Source: Falsiroseomonas sp051859025 (GTDB lineage: Bacteria > Pseudomonadota > Alphaproteobacteria > Acetobacterales > Acetobacteraceae). From it: a stretch of 64,000 bases of DNA. The notes beneath the pieces were generated by a model that saw nothing but the letters and a program-made list of their open reading frames with translations, ran no database searches and was not told the origin of the DNA. Within the stretch, counting starts at the first letter, position 1. Each line of letters starts with the position of its first letter. Positions 15,754 through 24,339 of the stretch are shown here, piece after piece. The position numbers and the translations under genes were made by a program. The stretch is from NCBI RefSeq assembly GCF_051859025.1, contig NZ_JBHYGL010000023.1, positions 186,001-250,000 on the forward strand. The letters are read 5' to 3'.

Positions 15754-16779
15754 ATGCCCAGTCTTCTCGAACGCCACCAGGACCTGACCCGCATCGCGGG
15801 TGCGCTGCGCGCGCGGGACGCAGCGGAAAGACTTGCTACGACTGAAGCCGCCCTGGTCGCCTGCGGCGCCTTCGGCCCCGCCTGTGCGCTGCGCCCCGAT
15901 TGGGCGGGATTGATCGGCGCCCTGCCTGGCGCCGGCCGCGTGATGGCGCTGACGCGCAACGACCATGCCGTGCATGAACGCCATGGCGTCTACACCGATG
16001 TCTCCATTGGTCCGGGGCACATCCTGGTTCTTGGCCCGGAGATCGACCTGCGGCTGTTCCCCGCCCGCTGGTCGCACGCCTATGCCCTGGCGGGTGACCG
16101 TCCCTCCATCCAGATCTTCGGTCGGGACGGCGCATCCGTGCACAAGGTCTTCGCCACGGACGCCACATTCCGCGAAGGCTGGGACGGCATCATCGCCGAC
16201 TTTGGCATCGATGCCGTGGAGGCCCCCCCGGAACTGCCCACGCCCTTCCGCGCGGCGTCGGAAGGTCCGGTCGATGGCGTGGCGCTGCGCGAATCCTGGC
16301 TGGCGCTCAAGGACACGCACGACTTCTTCCCGATGCTCCGCCGCCATCGCGCGTCCCGCCGGCAGGCCTTCCACCTGGCCGGCGACGATCTCGCGCTCCG
16401 GCTCGACCCCCGTGCCGGCAGCGCGATCCTCGAAGGTGCCGCAAGCGGTGACGTGCCGGTGATGGTGTTCGTGGGCAATCCCGGTGGCATCCAGATCCAC
16501 ACCGGCCCGGTGCGACGCCTGCGCGCCACCCCCGGCTGGTTCAACGTCCTCGATCCCGATTTCAACCTGCACCTCCGCGAAGCCGGTGTTTCTTCCGCCT
16601 GGCGCATCGTGAAGCCGACCGAGGATGGCGCCGTCACCTCCATCGAATTGCTGGATGAGGGTGGGGAGGTCGTGGCCCTGCTCTTCGGCGCCCGCAAGCC
16701 CGGCCAGCCCGAACGGGAGGATTGGCGGGCCTTGGTCGCCGAGGTGGCGGAGCGCCATGTCGCGGAGGCTGTCGCATGA
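15754..16779 (+). CDS. hmuS: Haemin-degrading factor HmuS/ChuS-like
   Basis: A 341-residue cytoplasmic haem-binding protein of the HmuS/ChuS/HemS family, built from two similar halves (about 1-165 and 175-341). Visible features are MALTRNDHAVHERHGVY in the first half and WLALKDTHDFFPMLRRH in the second; the KDTH region corresponds to where the axial haem His of ChuS lies. It accepts imported haem and either degrades or shuttles it. TGAGGAAT precedes the start by 5-6 nt. It sits between tonB and hmuT; its stop overlaps the hmuT ATG by 4 bp. Confidence 0.9.
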   Translation: MPSLLERHQDLTRIAGALRARDAAERLATTEAALVACGAFGPACALRPDWAGLIGALPGAGRVMALTRNDHAVHERHGVYTDVSIGPGHILVLGPEIDLRLFPARWSHAYALAGDRPSIQIFGRDGASVHKVFATDATFREGWDGIIADFGIDAVEAPPELPTPFRAASEGPVDGVALRESWLALKDTHDFFPMLRRHRASRRQAFHLAGDDLALRLDPRAGSAILEGAASGDVPVMVFVGNPGGIQIHTGPVRRLRATPGWFNVLDPDFNLHLREAGVSSAWRIVKPTEDGAVTSIELLDEGGEVVALLFGARKPGQPEREDWRALVAEVAERHVAEAVA

Positions 16780-17648
16780 TCCGCCGCCATGTGCTGGCCG
16801 CCGGCCTGGCGGGCCTCCTGGGCCCGTCGCAACCTGCCCGGGCCTCCGCGGGGCGCTTGGTGACCATCGGTGGGGCCGTGACGGAAACGGTATTCGCCCT
16901 GGGCCAGGGCGGTCGCATCGTCGCCGTGGACAGCACAAGCCGCTTCCCAGCACAGGTCGGTGCCCTGGCTCAGGTCGGCTATCTGCGGGCCCTGGCGCCG
17001 GAAGGGCTGATGGGTCTGGCGCCGGACCTGATGCTGGTGTCGGAGGAAGCGGGGCCAGCCCAGGCGCTCTCCGTCCTTCGCGCCGCCGGTGCGCCCCTTG
17101 CCATGGTCCCGGATGAGGCGGGGATCGAGGCCGTCAACCGCAAGATCCTGGCCGTGGCGCAGGCGCTGTCGGCCGATGGCGGCGCGCTGAACGAGGCGGT
17201 CACGTCGGACTGGCGGCGCCTGGATTCGCCGATCGCCTCCCTGCGTCCCGTTGTCGCCGTATTCATCCTGTCCGTCGCGCGCGGTGCCCCGCTCGTGGCC
17301 GGGCGCGATACCCATGCCGATGCCATGCTCCTGGCCGCCGGTGCCCGCAACGCCGTTCGGAGCTTCGCCGGCTATCGGCCCCTGTCCGCTGAAACGGCGG
17401 CGTCTCTGGCGCCGGACGCCATCGTGATGATGGACCATGCCTTGATCGAGGCGGGTGGCGTCGATGCCGTGCTGCGGATTCCGGCGCTGGCGGTGACGCC
17501 GGCCGCCAGGACGCGCCGCGTGATCGCGCTGGATGGCGCCTACATGCTGGGCTTCGGTCCGCGCGCCGCGCATGCGAGGCGCGATCTCGCTCGGCTGCTT
17601 CACCGGGATGCCGACCTGCCAGCTCTGCCTGCCAGGTCCTGGACATGA
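16776..17648 (+). CDS. hmuT: Periplasmic haem-binding protein HmuT
   Basis: A 290-residue class III (BtuF-like) binding protein of the haem ABC importer. It has an N-terminal signal MIRRHVLAAGLAGLLG and then RLVTIGGAVTETVFALGQG and VAVDSTSRFPAQV, conserved in HmuT/ShuT proteins, followed by LAPDLMLVSEEAGP. It collects haem from the receptor and delivers it to HmuUV. The start at 16776 gives a 4-bp ATGA overlap with hmuS; an upstream in-frame start would delete the signal peptide's N-terminal position. Confidence 0.9.
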   Translation: MIRRHVLAAGLAGLLGPSQPARASAGRLVTIGGAVTETVFALGQGGRIVAVDSTSRFPAQVGALAQVGYLRALAPEGLMGLAPDLMLVSEEAGPAQALSVLRAAGAPLAMVPDEAGIEAVNRKILAVAQALSADGGALNEAVTSDWRRLDSPIASLRPVVAVFILSVARGAPLVAGRDTHADAMLLAAGARNAVRSFAGYRPLSAETAASLAPDAIVMMDHALIEAGGVDAVLRIPALAVTPAARTRRVIALDGAYMLGFGPRAAHARRDLARLLHRDADLPALPARSWT

Positions 17649-18718
17649 ACGCCACCGTCGCCTCGCCGGCGCCGCCTCAGCGATTCAGCCTTCCGCTTTT
17701 CCCCGTCGGCATCGCCGTTCTGGGCGGTGCCATGCTGGCTGGATTGATGCTTGGCCCGGCACGCATCGGCACCGATGGCCTGCTGGCCGTGCTGGCACAT
17801 TGGCTGGGCGCGCCACTGCCGTCGGAATACACGCGCGATGCGGCCGTGATCGGCGTCATACGGGCGCCGCGTGTCCTGCTGGCCGCCCTGGTCGGTGCCG
17901 GGCTTGGCGCGGCGGGTGCGACGATGCAGGGCCTCTTCCGCAATCCTCTGGCGGATCCCGCCCTGATCGGTGTCTCCAGCGGCGCGGCGCTTGCGGCTGT
18001 TGCCGCCATCGTCCTTGCCGGCCCGGTGTTCGGTGCCGCAGCCGGCACGCTCGGCCTCTGGTTGCTGCCGATCGCCGCCTTTGCCGGGGGCTGTGGCGCC
18101 ACCCTTGTCATGGCGCGGCTGGGTCGTGTCGGCGGTGCGGCCTCCGTCGCCACGCTATTGCTGGCCGGCGTTGCCGTGAACGCCCTGGCGGGCGCGATTA
18201 CAGGCCTCCTCATCTTCATGGCGGACGACCGGCAGGTGAGGGACATCACCTTCTGGACACTCGGCAGCCTGGCTGGCGCCAGGTGGCACCACCTTCCCAT
18301 TGTCGCGTTGCTGGTGGGCCTGCCGGCCTTGTTGCTCTGCGCCCTGGCCCGACCGCTCAACGCCCTCCTGCTCGGGGAGGCGGAGGCCTACCACCTTGGC
18401 GTGTCTGTCGAGGCGCTCAAGCGAGCCGCGATCCTGCTCGCTGCCATCGCCGTCGCCGCGGGTGTCGCATTCACGGGCTTGATCGGCTTCGTCGGTCTCG
18501 TGGTGCCGCATCTCGTCAGACTGGCCTTCGGGACGGACCATCGGATCGTGCTGCCGGGTGCGGCGCTGTTCGGCGCCGCACTCCTGGTGCTGGCAGACCT
18601 GGCCGCCCGCAGCCTCGCTGCCCCGGCCGAACTGCCGGTCGGCGTCGTCACCGCGCTGATCGGTGCGCCCTTCTTCCTGTGGCTCCTGCGGCGATCGGGT
18701 GGGGAGCAGGGTGCATGA
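17645..18718 (+). CDS. hmuU: Haem ABC transporter permease HmuU
   Basis: A 357-residue FecCD/BtuC-family permease with about ten membrane helices. Typical segments are RAPRVLLAALVGAGLGAAG, TMQGLFRNPLADPALIGVSS and GLIGFVGLVVPHLVR. The last is the cytoplasmic coupling region contacting the ATPase. It forms the inner-membrane channel for haem with HmuV. The start overlaps the hmuT stop by 4 bp (ATGA). Confidence 0.92.
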   Translation: MNATVASPAPPQRFSLPLFPVGIAVLGGAMLAGLMLGPARIGTDGLLAVLAHWLGAPLPSEYTRDAAVIGVIRAPRVLLAALVGAGLGAAGATMQGLFRNPLADPALIGVSSGAALAAVAAIVLAGPVFGAAAGTLGLWLLPIAAFAGGCGATLVMARLGRVGGAASVATLLLAGVAVNALAGAITGLLIFMADDRQVRDITFWTLGSLAGARWHHLPIVALLVGLPALLLCALARPLNALLLGEAEAYHLGVSVEALKRAAILLAAIAVAAGVAFTGLIGFVGLVVPHLVRLAFGTDHRIVLPGAALFGAALLVLADLAARSLAAPAELPVGVVTALIGAPFFLWLLRRSGGEQGA

Positions 18719-19506
18719 TCGCTGCCCATTGCGTCACCATGCGTTCCGGCAGGCGCCGGATGCTGGACAACGTGTCCCTGGAACTGCGGCCCGGTGAGGT
18801 GGTGGCCGTCGTCGGGCCCAATGGCGCAGGCAAATCCACATTGCTGAGGGCCATGTCGGGCGAATTGCGCCCTTCTGCCGGCACCGTCACCCTCGATGGC
18901 CGCCCGCTTGCCGCCTGGCACCCCGTCGATCTCGCACGGCGCCGCGCCGTGGTCAGCCAGGCCGTCTCCCTGGCATTCCCCATGACGGGCCGGGAGGTCG
19001 TCGCGCTTGGACGTCTGCCGCTGCACGCCACCGCACAATCGGCCCGGGATGGGCTGGCCGTGGACATGGCCCTGGAAGCTGTCGGCGCTGCCAGCCTCGC
19101 GGCACAGCGTTACGCAACGCTGTCAGGCGGCGAACGGCAGCGCATCCAGATCGCGCGCGCCCTTGCCCAGTTGGATGGCGCGACGAAGCCGGCAGCATTG
19201 CTGCTGGATGAGCCTACAGCCAGTCTCGATATCCGCCATGTCGGAGTGGTGCTGCGCCTTCTCCGCCGCTTGGCAGAGCAAGGCGTCAGCATGATGGTGG
19301 TCCTGCATGACCTGAACGAAGCCGCCTTCGTTGCCGACCGGGTCCTTGTGATGGCGGGGGGGCGGCGCGTGGCGGAAGGGGCCGCCGCGACGATCCTGCG
19401 GCCGGGCGTGCTTGGTGCGGTCTACGACATACCCTTCCGAAGCGGGGGCGACGCCCTGCTGCCCGATTTCGCAGCCCGCTCCCCGGTGGTTCAATCATCG
19501 GCATAG
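18715..19506 (+). CDS. hmuV: Haem ABC transporter ATPase HmuV
   Basis: A 263-residue ATP-binding subunit. Walker A GPNGAGKST (about 34-42), signature LSGGERQRIQIARALAQL, Walker B LLLDEPTASLD and the switch His in VVLHDLN are present. The family-typical insert of haem importers (AFPMTGREVVALGR) is also seen. The ATG at 18715 overlaps hmuU by 4 bp; a longer open frame starting at 17533 is an artefact reading through hmuU. It is the last gene of the haem operon. The following 176 bp contain a short palindrome but no strong terminator. Confidence 0.92.
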   Translation: MIAAHCVTMRSGRRRMLDNVSLELRPGEVVAVVGPNGAGKSTLLRAMSGELRPSAGTVTLDGRPLAAWHPVDLARRRAVVSQAVSLAFPMTGREVVALGRLPLHATAQSARDGLAVDMALEAVGAASLAAQRYATLSGGERQRIQIARALAQLDGATKPAALLLDEPTASLDIRHVGVVLRLLRRLAEQGVSMMVVLHDLNEAAFVADRVLVMAGGRRVAEGAAATILRPGVLGAVYDIPFRSGGDALLPDFAARSPVVQSSA

Positions 19507-19532
19507 GGCGCGTTCGATACCGGATCCCGGCA

Positions 19533-19577
19533 GGCAGTCATGACTGCCCAGGCCGTCTGGCCCATGCGTGGCAGTCA
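19533..19577. repeat. GGCAGTCA palindrome and repeat
   Basis: GGCAGTCATGACTGCC (19533-19548) is a perfect 16-bp palindrome, and a third GGCAGTCA unit occurs at 19570-19577. It lies between hmuV and the ABC operon starting at 19683. It could be an operator for that operon. It has no loop or T-tract, so it is not a good terminator. Confidence 0.35.
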
Positions 19578-19682
19578 TCCGGGGCGCTGAGTTCCGCTTC
19601 ACGCTGTCACCGACTTATCTCGACGATGGGTCTTTCCAGCCCGCTCCCGCCTGCTCTACCGTCCGGCGGAGCGGAGGAAGCA

Positions 19683-20735
19683 GTGGGCAGCAGCGTTGAG
19701 GTTGTGGACCTTTCGGTATCCTTCGGCCGCACCCCGGTGCTGCACGGGATATCGCTTTCGGTCACCGCGGGCGAATTCGTGGCGCTGCTGGGTCCGTCCG
19801 GCTGCGGCAAGACCACATTGCTGCGCTCCATCGCTGGTTTCGTGGCGCCGGGTAGCGGGCGCATCCTCGCCGGCGGGATGGACATAACCGCGGCGCCGCC
19901 GGAACAGCGCGGCGCGGCGATGGTGTTCCAGTCCTATGCGCTGTGGCCGCATATGTCGGTGGCCAAGACCATCGGCTACGGCTTGAAACTTCGCGGCTGG
20001 GATCGCGCACGGATCGACGCCAAGGTGGAGGAGATGCTCCGCCTTCTGCGCCTGGAGGGCCTTGGCGCCCGACTGCCTGCTCAGCTCTCCGGCGGCCAGC
20101 GGCAGCGGGTGGCGCTGGGCCGCGCGCTCGCGGTCGATCCCGCGATCCTGCTGCTGGATGAGCCCATGTCCAACCTCGACGCCCGTGTGCGGGAAGGGGT
20201 GCGCCATGAACTTCGCGCGCTGCAGCAGGCGCTGAACATCACCGCCATCCATGTGACGCATGATCGGGAGGAAGCGATGATTCTTGCCGACCGCATCGTC
20301 ATCCTTCAGGAAGGGCGCATCGCGCAGCAGGGCACGCCAGAGGACCTCTGGGCGCGACCCGCCAGTGCCTATGTCGCGGATTTCCTGGGCGCCACTAACC
20401 GCCTGCCCGTGCGCATCCGTGATGCGATGGCGGAGGCTGCGCCCGCGGAGCCACCCCTTCGCCTGGCGCCTGGGCGCGCCCCGCCGCCTGGCCCTGCCAT
20501 GGTGCATTTCAGGCCGGAGGAAGCACGGGTGCTGGCGCCCGACGAATCGCTCGATGGGCTGGTCTTCCACGGCACCGTCGCACTCTCCGCCTATCCCGGC
20601 GGCCGCTGGCGCGCCTCCATCCGCATCGGCCGCGATGACGTGCTGGTGGATGTGCCGGACCGCCTGCCGGAAGGTGCGCCCATCCGGCTCGGTATTCCCT
20701 CTCCCGCGGCGCATGTCTTCGCCGCCACCGCCTGA
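19683..20735 (+). CDS. ABC transporter ATP-binding protein (PotA/FbpC type)
   Basis: A 350-residue importer ATPase. Walker A GPSGCGKTT (37-45), LSGGQRQRVALGRAL, Walker B LLLDEPMSNLD, H-loop IHVTHDREEA, then a C-terminal TOBE-like domain (about 250-350). GTG at 19683 is chosen because GGAGGA lies 6 nt upstream; the in-frame ATG at 19626 adds a Pro-rich leader without a ribosome site. It is the first gene of ATPase, binding protein, two permeases and metallophosphoesterase. The architecture matches polyamine/iron/2-aminoethylphosphonate-type importers. The true ligand is unknown. Confidence 0.88.
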   Translation: MGSSVEVVDLSVSFGRTPVLHGISLSVTAGEFVALLGPSGCGKTTLLRSIAGFVAPGSGRILAGGMDITAAPPEQRGAAMVFQSYALWPHMSVAKTIGYGLKLRGWDRARIDAKVEEMLRLLRLEGLGARLPAQLSGGQRQRVALGRALAVDPAILLLDEPMSNLDARVREGVRHELRALQQALNITAIHVTHDREEAMILADRIVILQEGRIAQQGTPEDLWARPASAYVADFLGATNRLPVRIRDAMAEAAPAEPPLRLAPGRAPPPGPAMVHFRPEEARVLAPDESLDGLVFHGTVALSAYPGGRWRASIRIGRDDVLVDVPDRLPEGAPIRLGIPSPAAHVFAATA

Positions 20736-20758
20736 ACGAAGAACGGAGGAAACCACCC

Positions 20759-21901
20759 ATGGACCGCAGGACATTTCTGGCCACCACGGCCGCTCTCGCC
20801 GCGACGCCCGCCCTGGCGCAGCAGCGGGTTACGTTGAATGTGCTGACCGCCGGCGACCAGAACATGGTCGACTACATAACGGATTATCTCGGCCCCATGT
20901 TCCAGCGCCAGAACCCTGGCGTCACCGTGCGGGCGCTCGGCACCGGCCCCGGCGATGCCGGCAGCCAGCGCATCTGGGAAAGGCTGGAAGCCCAGCGCCG
21001 CGCCAACGCCAACAGCGTGGACGTCGACGTCGCCGTGGTCCACCAGACCATGGCAGGCCGCATGGTGGCGGAGGGCCTCCTCTCCCGCTTCCGGGACCAG
21101 GCCTCCACGGGCCAGCTTTCCACGAGCGATGTCACCCGCAACGCGCTCGGCCAGAATGTCGATGGCTTCGTCCTGCCGATGTTCAACAGCCAGATCGCCT
21201 TGGCCTACAACCCCGCCCGCGTCGCCAATCCGCCCCGTACCTTCGCGGAGTTGGAGACCTGGGTCAGGCAGAACCCGCGTCGCTTCGGCTACAACGGCAT
21301 CCGAGGCGGCATGTCCGGTGTCGGCTTCGTCTTCGGCTGGGCCTACGCCTTCGGCCCTGACCAGAAGCGCCTCATCGAAGGCCCCTTCGATGCCGAGGCT
21401 GTCACCGCGCTGACGCCTGCCTTCCAACGCCTGCGGGAATTCAACCGCAACGTCGTCATCACCCCGGGCAATGCCGGTACGCTGGATGCGATGAACCGAG
21501 GCGAGATCGACATCGGCCCGGTCTGGATGGACATGTTCTACAGCTGGCAGGCGGAAGGGCGCCTCAACCCTGCCTATCGCCTCGTGCTGCCGGAATCCGG
21601 CATGCCCGGCCAGCCCATGTATTATGTCATCCCCGCCAGGGCTGCGAACAATGATGTCGCCCGCCGCTTCATCGAACTTGCCACCAGCCCGCCCGTGCAG
21701 GCCGAAGGCATCGTTCGCCGCTTCAACTGGCTGCCTGGGATCGACGCCCAGCATGTCCGCCAGCACCTGGACCAGCAGACCTGGGACCGCCTGTTCCGCG
21801 ACGTGGGTCCCGATCAACTTGCCCGAGGCGCGCGCCCGATGCCGCAGGCCGATTTCATGCGTGCGCTGCAGGAAGCGTATGAACGCGTCGTGCTGAACTG
21901 A
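20759..21901 (+). CDS. ABC transporter periplasmic solute-binding protein
   Basis: A 380-residue class II extracellular solute-binding protein. Its signal peptide begins MDRRTFLATTAALAATPALA (Tat-like RR) and is followed by VTLNVLTAGDQNMVDYITDYL, then DVDVAVVHQTMAGRMVAEG and FSWAYAFG-like substrate-pocket regions. A strong GGAGGAA ribosome site precedes the ATG. It belongs with the ATPase and permeases on either side. The terminal metallophosphoesterase suggests a phosphorus-containing ligand, but nothing in the binding protein itself proves this. Confidence 0.82.
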   Translation: MDRRTFLATTAALAATPALAQQRVTLNVLTAGDQNMVDYITDYLGPMFQRQNPGVTVRALGTGPGDAGSQRIWERLEAQRRANANSVDVDVAVVHQTMAGRMVAEGLLSRFRDQASTGQLSTSDVTRNALGQNVDGFVLPMFNSQIALAYNPARVANPPRTFAELETWVRQNPRRFGYNGIRGGMSGVGFVFGWAYAFGPDQKRLIEGPFDAEAVTALTPAFQRLREFNRNVVITPGNAGTLDAMNRGEIDIGPVWMDMFYSWQAEGRLNPAYRLVLPESGMPGQPMYYVIPARAANNDVARRFIELATSPPVQAEGIVRRFNWLPGIDAQHVRQHLDQQTWDRLFRDVGPDQLARGARPMPQADFMRALQEAYERVVLN

Positions 21902-21905
21902 CGCG

Positions 21906-22718
21906 GTGCTGCCTTACCTCCTTCTTGCGCCGGCGCTGTTTGTCGTCGGCGCTTTCTTCCTGGTGCCGCTGGCCTTCTCGGTCATCGGCGCCTTCGAAGG
22001 TCCGCAGGGGCCGACGCTCGCGAACCTCACGAATGCGGCTTCGCTGTACCGCATGGACGTGGCCTTCACCCTGCTCATCGTGGCGGCGTCCACCGCTTTG
22101 ACGGGGCTGGGCGCCGTAGCCATCGGCGGCTACCTCACGCTCGGGCGGTCCAGGCTGGCATTGCGGTTGCTGGGCGCGATGTATCGCTGGCCCCTGTTCA
22201 TTCCCTTCATCGTGGCTGCGCAGGCCATGCGCGGCTTCATCGGCCAGAATGGCCTGATGAACAACACGCTGATCTGGATCGGCCTGATGCCGCAGGAATG
22301 GGCGCAGAGTTTTCTGGACTGGCGCGGCATCGTCATCACCTTCGTCTGGAAGCAGCTTCCCTTCGCAACCCTGCTCGTCGCTGGCGCGATGGCCGCGCTG
22401 GACCGTTCGGGGATCGAGGCCGCGCAGAATCTGGGCGCCGGGCGACTGCGGATCCTGCTTGGCATCGTGCTGCCGCAGGTCGCGCGCAACATCATGGTGG
22501 CGCTTGTGCTGTCCTTCGTCACGATGATGTCCGTGCTCTCGGTTCCCATGATGATCAGCGGGCAGAGCCCCACCATGCTGACGGTTGCCATGGCCTGGCG
22601 GATCAACTCCTTCGGTGATTACGGCACAGCCAATGCCCTCGGCCTCGTCTCCTGCATCCTCACCGGGCTTGTCGCCTGGATCTGGCTGCGACAGGCGGCG
22701 GCGGAGCGCGCACGATGA
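21906..22718 (+). CDS. ABC transporter permease 1
   Basis: A 270-residue inner-membrane permease of the binding-protein-dependent MetI-like fold, with about six hydrophobic helices. The coupling EAA-type loop reads ALDRSGIEAAQNLGAGRLRILLGIVLPQ. Translation starts at GTG 21906, 4 nt after the binding-protein stop. It pairs with permease 2, whose ATG overlaps its stop by 4 bp. Confidence 0.85.
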   Translation: MLPYLLLAPALFVVGAFFLVPLAFSVIGAFEGPQGPTLANLTNAASLYRMDVAFTLLIVAASTALTGLGAVAIGGYLTLGRSRLALRLLGAMYRWPLFIPFIVAAQAMRGFIGQNGLMNNTLIWIGLMPQEWAQSFLDWRGIVITFVWKQLPFATLLVAGAMAALDRSGIEAAQNLGAGRLRILLGIVLPQVARNIMVALVLSFVTMMSVLSVPMMISGQSPTMLTVAMAWRINSFGDYGTANALGLVSCILTGLVAWIWLRQAAAERAR

Positions 22719-23524
22719 GCCGTTCCCTGATGTGGTGGCTGCCTCGCGGCATGCTCCTCGGCCTCTTCGCCTTCTTCGTCTTCGGCCCGTTGGCCAACCT
22801 GGTGCTTTGGTCCGTGGCGGAATCCTGGTTCTGGCCCAACCGGCTGCCCAGCCAATACGGCTTCCGCTTCTGGGAGCGGGTTTTCCGGCCGGAGGGCCAG
22901 GCGATGGAAAGCCTATGGCTGTCCATCTGGATCGCGGCGCTGACCACGTTGCTGTGCCTGGCCGTGTCGGTTCCGGCCGCCTGGGCATTGGCCAAGGCGG
23001 ATCTGCGGTGGCGTGCGGCCATCCTGCTTCTGTTCCTGCTGCCCCAGGCCTTCCCCAACCTTCCAGTCTACATCAACGTCGCTCGCATCTTCTTCTCCCT
23101 GAACCTGAACGGCACGGTCATCGGCGTGGTGCTGGTCCATGCCGCGCATGGCCTGGTCTATTCGATCTGGATCGCGACTGCTGCCTTCGCCGCGGTGGAT
23201 GACGATCTGGAACTCGCCGCGCGCAACATCGGTGCTGGCGCCTTCACGGCGTTCCGCACCATCACGCTCCCGCTCGCTGCGCCCGGCATTGCCGCCAGCG
23301 CCGTCTTCGTTTTCCTGGAATCGCTGGATGAGTTCACCGCCAGCTATTTCGTCGGCGCTCCGGAAGTCCGCACCTTGCCGCTGTTGCTGTTCAGCGCCGC
23401 GGCCGGCGGCAACATGCAGGTTGCCGCCATTACTGCCCTGATCCTGCTGGTACCGAGCGTATTGTTCATGCTCATCGTCGAACGCTTTCTCCGGGCCGAG
23501 GTCCTTGCCAAGGTCGGCAAATAG
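22715..23524 (+). CDS. ABC transporter permease 2
   Basis: A 269-residue second permease of the same importer. It has an N-terminal membrane segment (MLLGLFAFFVFGPLANL in part) and about six helices, with the EAA loop DLELAARNIGAGAFTAFRTI followed by LPLAAPGIAASAVFVFLESL. The 4-bp overlap with permease 1 and 8-bp gap to the phosphoesterase indicate one transcript. Confidence 0.85.
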   Translation: MSRSLMWWLPRGMLLGLFAFFVFGPLANLVLWSVAESWFWPNRLPSQYGFRFWERVFRPEGQAMESLWLSIWIAALTTLLCLAVSVPAAWALAKADLRWRAAILLLFLLPQAFPNLPVYINVARIFFSLNLNGTVIGVVLVHAAHGLVYSIWIATAAFAAVDDDLELAARNIGAGAFTAFRTITLPLAAPGIAASAVFVFLESLDEFTASYFVGAPEVRTLPLLLFSAAAGGNMQVAAITALILLVPSVLFMLIVERFLRAEVLAKVGK

Positions 23525-23532
23525 GTCACGCC

Positions 23533-24339
23533 ATGCCCACGATCCTTCAGATCAGCGATACCCACCTCTCGCCGCGCAACGGCCTGTTCCTGGACAACAT
23601 CGCCGCCCTGCGCCGCGTGGCGCAGGAACGCCGCCCGGACCTCACGGTCTTCAGCGGCGACCTGTCGCTGGATGGCGCGGATCGCGACGACGACCTGGCC
23701 TTCGCGGGGGATCTGTTGCGTGCCTTCCCAGGCGAGAACCTCTTCATTCCCGGCAACCATGATACCGGCAGCCACCCCATCGGCATGCCGCATCAGCCCG
23801 TCAATACCAAACGAATGGCCCGCTATCGCCGCTTCTTCGGCGATGGCTTTGGCGCCGTGGACCTGTCGGGTTGGCGCGTCATCGGCCTCAACACGGAGAT
23901 CATGGCTACTGGGGTTGAGGAGGAGCTTCAGGTCGCCTTCATCGCCGGAACGGCTGCAACCCTCGGTGATCGCCGCATCGCGCTGTTCCTGCACAAGCCT
24001 GTCTTCGTCACGCGGGCAGACGACCCGGCCATCGATGTCTGGTCTGTCCCCCCCGCGGCACGCGCCGGCCTGTCACCGTTGCTCTCGCATCCCTCGCTCC
24101 GCCTCATCGCCTCCGGCCACCTGCACATGTTCAGGCAGGAGATCGAGGGCCGCGTCAGCCGGGTATGGGCCCCCGCCGCGTCCTTCGTCATGACGCCGGA
24201 CCAGCAGGATGGGCTGCAGGGCGAACGGCGCTGCGGCGCGCTTCTGCATCATTTGTCGACCGATGGCGTGACGACGGAGAGGCTGCACCTGCCGGACACC
24301 TGGGCCGCCGATATCAAGCACCTGACCTATCCCGCTTGA
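23533..24339 (+). CDS. Calcineurin-like metallophosphoesterase (CpdA-like)
   Basis: A 268-residue cytoplasmic phosphoesterase with the complete dinuclear metal site: D9-x-H11 in QISDTHLS, FSGDLSLDG, GNHDTGSH, and SGHLHMF near residue 195. The order D-x-H, GD, GNHD, GHxH is that of class III cAMP phosphodiesterases and glycerophosphodiesterases (CpdA/GpdQ group). It is the last gene of the ABC operon, so it probably cleaves the imported ligand, perhaps a phosphodiester. Its 3' end overlaps the convergent phosphopantetheinyl transferase gene by 13 bp. Confidence 0.85.
   Translation: MPTILQISDTHLSPRNGLFLDNIAALRRVAQERRPDLTVFSGDLSLDGADRDDDLAFAGDLLRAFPGENLFIPGNHDTGSHPIGMPHQPVNTKRMARYRRFFGDGFGAVDLSGWRVIGLNTEIMATGVEEELQVAFIAGTAATLGDRRIALFLHKPVFVTRADDPAIDVWSVPPAARAGLSPLLSHPSLRLIASGHLHMFRQEIEGRVSRVWAPAASFVMTPDQQDGLQGERRCGALLHHLSTDGVTTERLHLPDTWAADIKHLTYPA

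Noticed and set aside
17533..19506. A plus-strand frame of 657 codons ending in HmuV
   Set aside because: Its first 390 codons lie out of frame over hmuT and hmuU and read as low-complexity. Only the last 263 codons are the real ATPase, which has its own ATG at 18715.
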